Source: Chara braunii (lineage: Eukaryota; Streptophyta; Charophyceae; Charales; Characeae). Taken from it: a stretch of DNA of 38,420 nucleotides. Made by a program: the position numbers and the translations under genes. The stretch spans positions 682,598 through 721,017 of the forward strand of contig BFEA01000247.1 of assembly GCA_003427395.1 (NCBI GenBank), read 5' to 3'. Shown here one piece after another: positions 1-24,892 of the stretch (positions are counted from its first letter, which is position 1; every line of letters begins with the position of its first letter). Below the pieces are notes generated by a model, which did not search any database, was not told the DNA's origin, and saw only the letters and a list, made by a program, of their open reading frames with translations.

Positions 1-133
1 GACATATGTGTCGGTGTCAGGGTTTGCTCAGCCATGTATGAACAATACACACAGGGAACCCCAAACATCAACACGGTTGACAACTGGGTGTCAGATATGG
101 CCGGATGCAATAACAACGTGTGAATAGACGGCC

Positions 134-137
<4 letters not shown>

Positions 138-189
<52 letters not shown>
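138..189 (+). repeat. (CA)n microsatellite
   Basis: Near-perfect CA dinucleotide run of about 52 bp inside the first copy of the left-edge tandem unit. Confidence 0.95.
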
Positions 190-194
<5 letters not shown>

Positions 195-574
195 TCACAC
201 ACACAATATCAACAACTCAAAAGAAAAAAAGAAAAAAAAAAACTCACTTCCACAAGGTTGGGAAGTGGGTGCCACTTACGCCGGTTTACGGCAACAACGT
301 CTTCATAATCGGCCCCAACTTCCCAACCACAACGTCACAGGTGTAAGTAATGTGGTACGGTACTACCAGAGAGAGAGAGAGAAAAAAAAAAAAAAATGGA
401 AAGAGAATACGTATGTCGAGGACATATGTGTCGGTGTCAGGGTTTGCTCAGCCATATATGAACAATACACACACAGGGAACCCCAAACATCAACACGGTT
501 GAGAACTGGGTGTTAGATATGACCGGATGCAATAACAACGTGTGAATAGACGGCCCCCGCATACACCCACCCAC

Positions 575-597
575 CCACACACACACACACACACACG

Positions 598-637
<40 letters not shown>
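575..637 (+). repeat. (CA)n microsatellite, interrupted
   Basis: CA run broken once by a short gaa near 597, followed by a poly-A run at about 641-659. It occupies the equivalent position in the second copy of the left-edge unit. Confidence 0.93.
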
Positions 638-638
<1 letters not shown>

Positions 639-793
639 CTCAAAAAAAAAAAAAAAAAACCCTCACTTCCAGAAGGTTGGGAAGTGGGTGCCACTTACGC
701 CGGTTTACGACAACAACGTCTTCATATTCGGCCGCAGCTTCCCAACCACAACGTCACAGGTGTAAGTAATGTGGTACGGTACTACCACAGGGA

Positions 794-797
<4 letters not shown>

Positions 798-872
<75 letters not shown>
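798..872 (+). repeat. (GA)n microsatellite
   Basis: Perfect GA run of about 75 bp ending the second left-edge unit. The first unit has only a short GA run plus poly-A at the same place. Confidence 0.95.
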
Positions 873-874
<2 letters not shown>

Positions 875-2313
875 GGACTTCACGTTTCTCTCCCGTCCTT
901 CACAAGACGCGCTGCTACAATCTCGCACCTCTTGATCAAAGTTCGCAAACAATCGTTGACTCGAAACGCATTTCTGCATTGCCCGCAATTGTTGCTCGCA
1001 CACCCCACGTCTACGTTGCTGACGATATGCGACATGACCTCCGTCATTGTTGACACGAGGTGGCGTATACAATCTGTTGCAAGCCTTGCCGTTTGTCGCT
1101 TGTTTGCCATTTCCACAAAAGACCGAAATTTGTCAGTCGTCATCGGACTACAGACGGCAGGGGACCCTGCGCCTTCCGGGACAGGCACGCTGCTGGCGAG
1201 CACACATGAAAAATTGTGTTGTATTTTGTAACTTTTTAAACATTGCAAATTGTGGCACGACAGCACTATGTGATTTGGAACGCATTGCGCTCGTGCACTG
1301 TCGTCGGTGATTGCACGGTCCCTCGTGTCGTCTTCCTTCACAAATCGCATCTCTCCGTCGGTGTTCGTGTTTTCCTTCGTACACCCCTCCCCATCCAAAA
1401 ACACTCGGTGTCCATACAACCAACAAAAAAATTGTGCGAAAATTCCTTCCGTTTTTCAACTTCTAAAATGTTGAAATCAACATTTGAGTATGGAGAAGGG
1501 TTCTCGTTAATTGTTTGTATCGGCACTTTACATATGTTCAACAATGGTGCCAACTAGGTGTCAACATCGCCATCATAATTTCAACTTGTTTTCAACATTT
1601 ATCCAGCGCGCGCTTTACTGTCGTCCAACAACATGCTTGTCACTGTGAGAGTTCGCTAGTGCGGGCCTTTGAGCCATTACAGAATGGGGCTTGTCGTTGC
1701 AAATGGCCCGTACTAGCGAACTTGTGATATATTATTTCCCTGCGCACCAAGTCGTGCCAAGCCGCCGCAATACATGTTCTCCCTAACCGCCTCAAGAAGG
1801 GGTTTTATGTTGTAATCTGTGTTGCTTTTATGTTGTCTCAAGAAGGGGATCCTAACCGCCTTCCCGACAATAGATCCCTCTTCGAAATGGAAATGACAGC
1901 GGGCGGCTCCAACCAAGGCACTCTCTGACTCGATTGCGAGGGGGGGGATAAAGCTCATACGCAGACAGTGGGGAGGTGGGAGGAGACTCGGAGTGTCGTT
2001 GTGCGTGGGCTAGTCCAGTGTCACTGGTTCCAACCTGCCGCCTTTTCCGAGGTTATCAGGCCGTTCCCCGCCAGCTGGATCCCCGCCTAGGCTGATGTTT
2101 GTAGGGGGAGGGGTAGTCAGGGAGGCACAGCGACCTGCCATTGCCCGGTGTCCCCCGCCTGCGCTGCACTTCGCGCTACGCCCTGCCCCTTCGTCGCAAT
2201 TGCACCGTGACGCGCCAAGGTCAATCGGTGCTTGCATTCTCCTTTTGCTCCGCCCCTCCTCTTCTACACCACTATAAAAATCGCTATTTCTTATCGCACG
2301 GCCTAAATCGCAG
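873..2313. other. Intergenic stretch, nothing identified
   Basis: Mixed-composition DNA. The longest open frame (880-1419, minus, 179 codons) resembles no family I know and is within chance expectation for this window. A patch at 1560-1610 contains the recurring tcaaca words also seen at 24570-24650. Confidence 0.4.
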
Positions 2314-2405
2314 GTCAGTAATGCACCGCGAACGGCCAAGATTGCAGGCCGATCATAAAGTTTTTTGATCGGTCTGCGATCTGGGCCGTCCGCGGTGCGT
2401 TACCG
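2314..2405. repeat. Long imperfect inverted repeat (hairpin)
   Basis: The left arm (about 2314-2356) containing gcaccgcgaacggcc pairs with the right arm (about 2366-2405) containing ggccgtccgcggtgc, around a loop of roughly 10 bases rich in T. It has several mismatches. A nested pair, gatctgggcc and ggcccagatc, lies in the right half. It is probably a fold-back or MITE remnant. Confidence 0.7.
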
Positions 2406-2484
2406 GCTAGGGCCCAGATCGCAGGCCTGCCCACCCCTCGAATCGTGTCCCATCCCTTCGCCCGCCCGTCTGCCCGTTGTCGGA

Positions 2485-2510
2485 CCAAATACCCTTACAA
2501 GGGTATTTGG
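2485..2510. repeat. Perfect 12-bp-stem palindrome
   Basis: ccaaatacccttac followed by aagggtatttgg forms a perfect 12-bp stem with a 2-base centre. There is no T-run and no neighbouring gene, so a terminator is not implied. Confidence 0.75.
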
Positions 2511-2704
2511 CCATGCTTTTGCATTCGACACAGTGACGGCGTCGGCTACCATGACGAAGCCAGTCTGGGATGAAAAGGGCGTGCACGATAGCTACGTATA
2601 CTCTTGGTCACTAAACATTTGAAACTTTACGAAAGCCCGGACGGGTTATAATCCATTCTGAATTGCTAGCACAATTCATAGGGATCTGTTCTACAATTAC
2701 GTAT

Positions 2705-2820
2705 CCTTGAATTTTGGCTATAATTTCTAAAAGTCCCAAGTAAAGTTCTATCACGATTTTCTAATCTTGAAACCCGAAAACTTCAGAATTCTACTATTAT
2801 AGCCAAAACTTTTGAAGACC
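2705..2820. repeat. Short inverted-repeat element
   Basis: ttttggctataat near 2714 and attatagccaaaa near 2796 are exact inverted copies, with partly matching flanks. This looks like the ends of a very small hairpin element. Confidence 0.5.
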
Positions 2821-3520
2821 CTCTCCAATAAGTAGTTTTTGCTTCTTTTGAATTGGTGATACGTGCACTTGGTGGGAGCTGTCAAACGTTGATTGGCGTA
2901 AGCGGCAGGGGAATAATTGTAACATTCAGCGAGTTGTTCTTAAAGATGTTGGGTGTTTTCGGGGGTTATTGCATATTTTTGAAGAGGCCCTGCTTTTCCA
3001 AATTGCGGTGTGCATAAAGTGATTCCACATTTTGGTAAGTGTGTCATCAATACCCGTAGTCGGCTGGATCAGATCATTCCTGAAGGGCTGACCGGTAAGA
3101 AGGGGGAGGAGGGAACTCTATCTCGCACGGGCATCACAAGGTGGGTGTCTCAAAGAGTGTAGGGGCAGACTAGGGGGTTGCCCTATTCTGGAGCAGGGCT
3201 TGTGTGTGCGTTAACGTCACTCCCAGCAGAGGCAGAAATGGGCAAGGGGCATGGGGGCATGCTTTAGGTGGGAACTGTATGCCCCTGGGGAAAAGGGGGC
3301 AGAGGGTTGGTCCTATATTGGGGCTGAGAGAGAGCTGGTGGCTCGCCTGGGCGGAGGCAGTGTAGGGCTGGGGGGAAGGAGTAGGGGGGAGGGAGGGGTG
3401 AACTCCCTCCAAGAATCCTAACAATAGGTGCTATCTTGCAAGTCATTTATGATCCTCAAAGGGTGATAACAAATTTGGTGACCCTCGAAGACCGATGCTG
3501 GAGCAACGTTGGTCGGAGCT
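2821..3520. other. Intergenic stretch, nothing identified
   Basis: Becomes G-rich on the plus strand from about 3100. The proline-rich frames read on the opposite strand come from that bias. No gene signal was seen. Confidence 0.4.
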
Positions 3521-3780
3521 GGAGCCAGGTGGTGCAACTTTGTAACCTAGCTTAGTGTGGGCATGAGGCCTGGTAGAGAGATCTGGGGGTCTGTATGTGG
3601 GGGCAGTCTCAGTGGTCATCAGGGGTCGTAACTGGAGCAAGGCTGCCCAGTGCTGGAGCAAGGTGGTGCAACTCTGTAGCCTAGCCTGACAGGAGCCCGA
3701 GGCCTGGAAGAGCGTCGGTCCATGCTGAAAACAGCCATGCTGGTGGTAGTCGTAGGTGGATCGAATAGGTTTCACCTATC
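3521..3780 (+). repeat. Tandem duplication, 134-bp period
   Basis: ggtggtgcaact with its flanks (ggagccaggtggtgcaactt, then aggcctgg) at 3521 recurs at 3655 with scattered substitutions. Two copies. Confidence 0.7.
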
Positions 3781-3982
3781 TGATTTGTGGTTGGGAGGCT
3801 TTTTGACACACATATTCTAGTGACTTGGTAGAGCTTTGAGTAGTGGACCATGAATGTTTCTGAGTTCTTTCCTTTTCTTCAATTGTTCTTAGCCGAAGCC
3901 GGGTAATGGCCCCGGTAACTCATTTTTTGTATTCTGAATAGAACGGAGCATCGTCTTAAAAAACATTAAAAAAAAAACACAA

Positions 3983-3990
<8 letters not shown>

Positions 3991-4014
<24 letters not shown>

Positions 4015-4015
4015 T
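3991..4015 (+). repeat. (GA)n microsatellite, short
   Basis: About 12 GA units following an A-rich stretch. Confidence 0.9.
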
Positions 4016-5080
4016 TGTTTTCACGTTGACTATGTTTTTCTTTGTTCTTATTCCCTGTTGTTTTTTATTTTTCATATTACCCTGCTACCGGGCTTTTGAC
4101 ACTGGAGGCCCGTGTTAAGCGCCGCGGTATTGCTTTCCAAGTGTGGAAACATACTGGTGGCTTACGCCGTGTTTGCTGTAGTGGTCGGAGTCCGAACACC
4201 CACAGGGTCCCTCCAAGATTACATCTGACATACCAACTTCTGTACCTGAACGAACTTCCAAAGCCCTGAGTTTTGTTTTTCCTGCTTTTCCTATCTTTTA
4301 AGGGCTTTATGGGCACCCTTCTTTTGGTTAGTGGTATGCATGGAATCAATGGCCGAGGAGTCCCTCCCACTTTTAAACCACTAGTACTTGGCCCAGCTAT
4401 CGGCCGCGGAAAAAAAAAGAGTACAAACGTTTCTAGTTGGATGAATTTGGGCCCTCCTGTAGTGCCCCGTACGGTTCCTAAAATCGCATAGCATTAAGGG
4501 GCGCGAGTTTAGGAAGTACAGGTGTTTTAAGACTTGTTGCTTTTCTTCCTGAGGGCTTTTTGAAATTTCTCTCCGGCGGTCCATGAATTTACATAGGACT
4601 TACGCACACCTTAGTGAGCGTGCTAGGAGTTTTGTTCAACAGTTAAGGATTCCGGGATTTGTGGCCGCACTTCCCACTGACACGTCCTTTCTTTTTTTTC
4701 TTCTTTTTTCTGTTTTTTTCTTGCAAGTGATGCAATGGATTTTTCCTGCACTCAATCTCGGGCACAGATATCATTTCCGAATTTGTCATCTTGAATTAGT
4801 TTTTAGAACTGGAATGGACGGAACATATCTGTTTTGGTGCCTTGTTGTCTCTGTGTCCGTACCATGTATGAGAACCTCCCCCGCTTCCCACTGTCCGCAT
4901 GCCATCTTCACCTCTCTTCTTCGCGCCTGCTTTCCACCATCTGTAACTGTATTCTATCCCCTCTCCCTTCCCACTTTTCTCCCGGTCTTCTTTGTCTGAA
5001 TCTTGGTCCCGCTCCACACTTCTTTTCTCCCCTTCATACCCATACAAGAACACGCTAGCAATTCCCCCCCCCCCGCCCTA
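4016..5080. other. Unidentified stretch with pyrimidine tracts
   Basis: On the plus strand, three open frames (4042-4269, 4273-4491, 4583-4720) alternate with T/C-rich tracts ending tcttttaag, cttcctgag and tttcttgcaag, which look like intron 3' ends. Matching donors are not convincing and none of the peptides is recognised. It could be a decayed gene or retroelement. A C-run lies at about 5064-5075. Confidence 0.25.
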
Positions 5081-5081
5081 G

Positions 5082-5500
5082 ACATCATTTAAGCATTATA
5101 CTCACCTCACACCATGATCTGATTGGCGTTGAAACTCCCGGGAATCAGCATGGCTTTCCCCGAACGATTTACGCAAACTCTCTTCACCCCCTCCTACCTC
5201 CACCCCATTCCCTCCCATTTCCTATGTTCTGTTTTGCAACTACGAATTCTGTAAGCCCATCCGAAAAGCTCTCTCAGCCCAGCCATCAAGCAACATCATT
5301 TAAGGATTATACTCACCACACACTATGATCTGATTGGCTGTAAAGCTCGCAGGATTCAACATGGCTTTCCGCTTTCGATTTACCCACACTCCCTTCACCC
5401 CCTCCTACCTCCACCCCGATCCCTCCCATTCTCTATCTTCCTCTTTGCAACTACAAAATCTGCAAGCACATTCAAAAAGCTCTCTCTTCCAGCTTCCAGG
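5082..5500 (+). repeat. Tandem duplication, 211-bp period
   Basis: acatcatttaagcattatac at 5082 recurs with small changes at 5293. The similarity extends through tgatctgattgg, atggctttcc, accccctcctacctccaccc and aaaagctctct. Confidence 0.85.
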
Positions 5501-5722
5501 AAGTCATAGCTAGATGTGTATGCGCAGCAAGTCGAAAAGTCCTTACGAGCTGACCATAGTTTTGCAGGACAGTCTGCCCTGTGGGCCCAACAGACGGCCG
5601 GATCTGGGCAAGTCACTGTGAGGACGGTTCGTGTACGAGTGGTGCATGGCGTGGGGCCATAGTTAAAGAGCAGCAGGTTTGCACACCTATTTGTGCACCT
5701 GCTGCCCTCATATTGGAAGCCA

Positions 5723-6003
5723 AGTCCACACCAGATTGTCGCTTTTATTTCTCATATTATTTGTGTGCTCACAACTCCTTTGTCTTTAGCTCCCTTCTTC
5801 GGTCAAGCTACAACTCCGTCCAAGTCTTTCGACCTCATCTCCCCCTCCCTCTCTGTTTCTATTGAGTCCACACCAGATTGTCGCTTTTATTTCTCATATT
5901 ATTTGTGTGCTCACAACTCCTTTGTCTTTAGTTCCCTTCTTCCCTCAAGCTACAACTCCGTCCAAGTCTTTCGACCTCAGCTCCCCCTGTCTCTTTCTAT
6001 TGA
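5723..6003 (+). repeat. Tandem duplication, 142-bp period
   Basis: agtccacaccagattgtcgc at 5723 recurs at 5865. The two copies are nearly identical, including tttatttctcatattatttg, so the duplication is recent. Translated frames across it simply repeat. Confidence 0.9.
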
Positions 6004-7353
6004 CATTTTCTTCATGTCAAAATGTTCTGACAACTCCCCCATCCCTACCAGCTCCTGAGGTCCTGTCCTGCTCGTCTCATTGAATTCAATTGGATCTCAC
6101 AAGGATAAGTATAATTGAATTTCAAGAGAACAGGAAGATCAGGTGGTCTTATCCCATCCCTCCCTTTGCTCCTCAGCATCCAATGGTTGAGGTATGAGTG
6201 ATCTCTTACACATGTATCAATTGACTTGTTACCCTGATAACAAGAACAACTTCGGGATATATGCAACAATTTCAACACATGCTTAACTACTCACAATGAA
6301 GTATGGTCACTCTCTCGACTGATTGGATTGCCTCGCATGAACGTTTGAAAGCAGCAAACGCTATGTTTTTCCCGCACAGCTATGGCCATTTCTCACTAAA
6401 CTGAAACCATGCAGGGCATTTCAGTTCCCTCTATATCCCCACACTATTTTCCCAAAACTCCTCGCCACACCCCATTTTGCTGTTCTTTCAAGGCCTGTTG
6501 CGCATATTTTTATCACTCCGACCGGAAGACAGCAGGGCGTGAGGTTAGAACATCACATACAACCACGACGATGAGGGAAGTACATCTACTGACAGTAGGC
6601 CAGAACTTCTAGGTTGCAACTGCAGAAAGCACATACATAACAAACAAGATATCAAACAAGATATCAACTTGGAGGGACAGGCATGGGCTTGCCTATGGAA
6701 CTTAAAATCTACACCTAGCGCTCAAAGTACTCAATGCGACAGGGCTCATCCGATATGCTTCAAGCAGAGCCAAGGGTGGTAGGTCCTGCTTAGCCCTGAT
6801 GCCCAGAGCCACTGTCCGGGCAGATTACCCCCATTGTGATGACAGAAGGATGATGATCCTGAGTTGCGAACACCGAGGTAAGATCTTGGTAGTAGGGGTG
6901 CCCGATGGACCATCAGGATAATCAAATGGTCATGGAATCGCTTGGGGTGCTAAAAACCGTCGAGATGAATGTTGTGACCTGTCCAAAGCTTTTCCTCAAA
7001 ACAGCATCAATCACTCTAACCAGCATGTGATGGTGGAATGGTGAACGGAAAGAAAAAACGGGAGCCAATCTGAGAGATCATTCACATCTCTCTGACATCA
7101 TGTGGAGGCATCGAGAAGCAATCCCAGCCCTCTGTTCCCCATTGTTTTTCATGGTGGTTTCCTTTTTTTTTTTCTTTGATCCATTTCCATTTCAATTTGG
7201 CAAAGCATGTTGTGTACATGGATATCCCAGCCGTCGCTTATGCACATACGGAGAAAAGGACAAGAAACAGGCATATAATATAAGATGTGGAAACCGACCA
7301 TTCCCCTTAAGTGTACCTCTGACTAAAACCGAAGCAGACTCATCCTCGATCTC

Positions 7354-7394
<41 letters not shown>

Positions 7395-8651
7395 CTTGAA
7401 AAATGTCATGCAGTTTTTTTAAAAACGGAGAGCCAAGAAGGACGCCATCCCACAGCAGTGTTCGTCCTTCATCACATCCAACTCCAACACACCACCGTTG
7501 ACCATATACAAAGCATCAGTGGGGCCTGGCATCTACTGGCAAGTACCGATGCGTGACCTACCTTTCTCTGACTTGACAACTCTCACGACTGGACAGCTGA
7601 GCGGCTCTTTCTAATGACTGAGATATCATGGGGGATAAGATGTGAGCGCATTATTTTTACTGCCGAAATCGTGCAAAACTAGAAAGCGATGAAGGCTGAT
7701 GACAGATCCAGAAAGAAAAGAAGACCACAAAACAAAACAGAACTCCATTTTTGACAGGATAGCAAAAGTGATGCATCACAGATTTCTTATTACTCAGGAC
7801 TGGAATCCTGTAACCTCCGATCGAGTGCGCTCAGCACGGGTATCATTACTAAACAACCAGTCACACCTTCAACTATTGTGCTCTGTCGTTCAACCTACAA
7901 CAGGAAACCGCAGCCAACCATTGACTGCTTAGAACAAGACCACGGACTCCATCCCTGGAGATCAATTCCATTCAGGAAAACAGACAGCCTGCGTGGAAAC
8001 AGAACATATTTTACCAATACCGCAATCCTCCACACACCTCATGTCTCCATGTTGTTGTAGTCAACAACCTGAACTGACCAAGCCGACAATCAAGACACGT
8101 CACGGTAGCTGACAGAAACCGTTGCTGTTTCCATGGACACAGCATGCATCCATGGAATCTCGAACTGCATCAAACCGTTGCTGCTTTTTCAATTGAAGCG
8201 GAAACCACCACAGAAAACAACGAGAAATAGACATCCCTTGTGTGTGCACATACACTACCTGCCTCCATAGACACGGGGAACAACTCCAACTGTAAGCAAA
8301 ACCGACTGCCTCAGGATGCCTTTAATGACATCTAAAACCTGAAAACAACTCAAACGACTTATTGTAAAACATTACAGCGGACTTTTAAAACCAGAAGACA
8401 ACTCACACAGCGTGCTAGACTACTTATTTTCTCAAACGTGCATTGCAGCCCATCGACTTATATAAGCCCTTTCTGCAGCTGACACACGCCCTTCCATATG
8501 TTCTAAGCACCCTTTCATACGAAACATCGAATCGCACCATCTGCAAGCATAAATAAAAACGCTCCAGAGGTAGAAGGCCAATTTAACAGACAGGCACTCA
8601 AGAGCCTTTTGATTGTGCAGTGGTTATCCTCTGATAATGTAGTACTAATAA

Positions 8652-8654
<3 letters not shown>
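6004..8654. other. Intergenic stretch 3' of ADK, nothing identified
   Basis: No recognisable gene or element apart from an AC microsatellite. The ADK 3' UTR and polyadenylation site should lie in the right part (below 8655). No canonical AATAAA is seen on the minus strand close to the stop. Confidence 0.4.
7359..7391 (+). repeat. (AC)n microsatellite
   Basis: About 16 AC units, in the intergenic region 3' of ADK. Confidence 0.93.

Positions 8655-8698
<44 letters not shown>
8655..8698 (-). repeat. (GA)n tract abutting the ADK stop codon
   Basis: CT run on the plus strand, so (GA)22 on the ADK coding strand, beginning two bases after TGA. It would form the start of the ADK 3' UTR. Confidence 0.95.
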
Positions 8699-21961
<13,263 letters not shown>

Positions 21962-22114
21962 CGCTGCTGACTGTTGATAACCTAACTGCGTTATCCAAAC
22001 ACGGACCCCGGCCTTCACGACTGACAGCACGTCGCTGCACCTGGGGTGAGCGGCCCGGCAACGCTCTCCAACTATGAACAACGTCTTGAGTAAACAACGA
22101 AGCCCGAGCCAGCA

Positions 22115-22122
22115 TTTATATA
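22115..22122 (-). promoter_or_regulatory. TATA box of ADK
   Basis: TATATAAA on the minus strand, about 154 bases upstream of the ADK start codon. At usual spacing, transcription would begin near 22085-22090, giving a leader of roughly 125 nt. That leader contains no ATG. The TATA box is inferred from sequence and position only. Confidence 0.6.
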
Positions 22123-23608
22123 CTACCGCAACCTTTGGGAACTCGCTGCATGCCTCCGCAAATGGCCCCCATTCGTCCGCCGGCCGCGCTCAAGCACATC
22201 AATGGCGTTTGCGAGGCTCTTCCCGGATTGATCGACAACCGGGAGATCCCTGACTAGACGCCAGTTATTTCCCGCCTCATTCCGATCGTGAGGCAGACAG
22301 CCACTCAGGCGATCGCCACGTGGACTGGCCTTCGCTTCCAGGGCGTTTTTAGCGGATCTCGCTCTCGGATTTACGGATCCCAAGGCCTCGACAACCGCTC
22401 GTCGGACACTTGCTTGTACACAGTGAGCTCCCGGTCAAAATCGGACTAGGAAAAAGAAACAAAATCGGAAGAAGTAGACAGCGATGGCGGGCCCATATGG
22501 TGCTGTCTTTGGACCTCTCTTGCCGGGGTTTAGACTTGGTTCCGACCGGGGGCTAAGTCCCACTAGCTGGGGTTTAGACTTGGTTCCGAGCAGGCACGGG
22601 TTCCTGCCATCCGATCTGAACATCTCACGGCCGCACTGCGCCCGCCTTGAGAAGTACTCGAAGACACCCCCAATATTGGACTTAGTCCCGGCGCCAAGTC
22701 CCAGTAGTGGGTCTTTAGTTTAGAATCCTGTACAGTGTGATACCATTGCAGTTCGAGAAGTGCAGACATAGAGGGCTTGGAAGAATTTTGTAACAAAAAG
22801 AAAACATCCGAAGGCCAAATGTACAAGCCTAAATTCGAATTTTGAATACCCCAGTACATTTGAGGCCAAATGTATTGTGTACCGCGGAAGTGAAGCCCGG
22901 AGAGAGCGAGGACCATATTGTGTGTTTGTCCCCATCGATGTCCAAGCTCTCAGACGGCACTGCAAAAAAAAAAACGGCCAACCCTGCGCCCCTCCCAGAC
23001 CCCCCCTTTTTTTTCTTCTTCCTTGTTCGAACTTCCCAAATGAGAAATGTCGGGCGCCAACCACAAACATCGCCGCACGACCTCTGCCGGCTACCACCGG
23101 TAGTCCGAACTTCGACATCTGGCGTGATCGATTGGTTGGTCTTATGACAATGATCGCACCCTTATGCTCCACATTCCAACCCCCTTTACGTCGCTTTAAG
23201 CCCCTAAACACGTCGTTGGCATTTCCCAATCAGGAAATTCGTTGCTCGCCAAAAACGCAACTGGGTATAGTGCAGCCTCCTATCTACGAATCAGCCTAAA
23301 TTTGAATTTTTTCGAGCCTGGAAGAAACAGGCACCGACACCGGGAATTTTCAGCGTGGCACTCGTATCGCCCTTTGTGCTAGACCTACTGCCAACACATG
23401 GAACAAGGAGGCCCTCGTTTTCTAGTTTTCGCACATGTGCCACCCATCCATGGCTGTAATCGCGGGCAAGTACATTCAAAAAAGTGCTAGCGTGAGAATG
23501 CTTTGAAATGAAATGGCCTAACACGAAATTGATTGTTCCTCGCATTACAAGAAACCAAATCAGAAAGAGTCGAGATTCTTCGTTCCTGAAAACAAAAGAA
23601 AAAATATA
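22123..23608. other. Upstream region of ADK, nothing assigned
   Basis: 22130-22440 is the presumed proximal promoter. At 22520-22590 the phrase ggggtttagacttggttccg occurs twice, 43 bp apart. gcctaaatt-gaatttt occurs at about 22828 and 23292. The minus-strand open frame 22720-23229 (169 codons) is unrecognised and is not counted as a gene. Confidence 0.35.
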
Positions 23609-24009
23609 TTAAACCACAAAAAAAAACCTCATCCCTGTGAGTTAGGGTCGGGTTCTACGAAGGGGCGGCGACCGTTCGGCACCAACAGTTCCAATCCCAC
23701 CATTTGAAAACCTCAACTTTGACGATTTTTCATGCTCATAAAATTCTTGAAAATTATTAAAATTTGAGGGTCCGTGAAATGTCAGGATAAATCGGGATTA
23801 AAAAAACGATTTAAGGAATAATATCAGGATTAAAAAAAAAAAAATTGGCGGTAAAATAATCATCATGCCGATTCGACATATTTTTAATTTTTAATGCAAG
23901 TTTATTTTTTCCATTCACTCAGCTTTTCACTCCATGCTACCACCACCCCTCGTGAAATGGCGTTACTGGTCCCCCGAGGTTTTGGACGTCGGGGGGAGTG
24001 GTGGTTTAA
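23609..24009. mobile_element. TTAA-bounded non-autonomous element, copy 1
   Basis: Begins TTAAACCAC and ends GTGGTTTAA (401 bp). No coding capacity. It shares an internal ggggcggcgaccg and a tttgacgatttttca-like segment with copy 2, and its right 80 bp align to copy 2's right end. TTAA at both edges would fit a piggyBac-type target duplication, but that is an inference. An impure left inverted repeat suggests decay. Confidence 0.6.
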
Positions 24010-24573
24010 GCTCTGAATATGATTGTCTTACATATTTAGTATGAACATGTTGTAAAATATAACGACCTAACATAAACTCAACTGCTTCCTGCCTCTCAAG
24101 GGAGACACATAAAAAATAATTGAGATTTTTCTTTCCTATTATAAAATAATAAAAAGGATAAAATAAATGATGTACTAAACTCCGAAAGTGATTGTCTTAC
24201 ATATTTATGCCACAAATTGTCAAAATACCAATAAGATACATTCTAAAAAGTGTTAGCGTGAAAATGTCATGAAATGGAAAGTTTGTTGTGGAGTCGATTG
24301 CTACATTTCTCTCACGAGCATCGCATAAAAAATAATTGATTTTTTTTTTTTTAACGGGTATCATTGCCCTAAATATAACGTAATTTTTTTCTGCCTAAAT
24401 GTTCAACATCCCAGTTTTTGGTATAGAAAACATAAAACTTGTTGATTTTTTTTTGTAATGTTGGTTTAAATTTGGACACAGGAGAAAAATTATATTATTT
24501 GTTGACGTGGATTTTGACCACAAAACCAACGTTGAACAGCATGAACAATAAAATTTAAACGTTAATTCAATAT

Positions 24574-24652
24574 CGGTTCAACGTGGTTATACTTTGGTTC
24601 AACATTTGTTTAACATTTCTTCAACATTGGTTCAACATCGGTTCATCATATG
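24574..24652 (+). repeat. Short tandem words ttggttcaacat
   Basis: About six imperfect copies of a 12-13-bp word of the form ttggttcaacat in a row. Confidence 0.7.
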
Positions 24653-24892
24653 CCTAACGCTCATAGTTTCTTACTATCATTAAAATGCTTTCATACTTTA
24701 TCAATCATCTTTCAATTTGTACTACCCTGTTTACAAATATGAGGTTAGTCAAGATTTAAAGTTCATCGCAGCGACAGTTTCATGTATTCTCAATCGTACT
24801 CTTTATCTCTCTCCCAATTTGTGCATATAAGTGACTATTGAAAAATATGTGTCATGCATTGTAAAAAAAGTACACATGGTTGTTAACTGCTC

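Larger units (their letters stand above)
1..782 (+). repeat. Tandem duplication, two copies of a 360-420-bp unit
   Basis: The sequence starting gacatatgtgtcggtgtcag at position 1 recurs at 421. Both copies contain, in order, an AC microsatellite, an inverted pair (gttgggaag ... cttcccaac), the same tail ending gtggtacggtactacca, and a purine tract. The copies differ mainly in microsatellite length. The window begins at the unit boundary, so further copies may lie to the left. Confidence 0.85.

Noticed and set aside
880-1419. Minus-strand open frame of 179 codons
   Set aside because: No recognisable domain or splice context. About one frame of this length is expected by chance in a window this size.
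22720-23229. Minus-strand open frame of 169 codons upstream of ADK
   Set aside because: Unrecognised, contains a homopolymer-derived Phe run, and sits in repeat-bearing promoter-side DNA.
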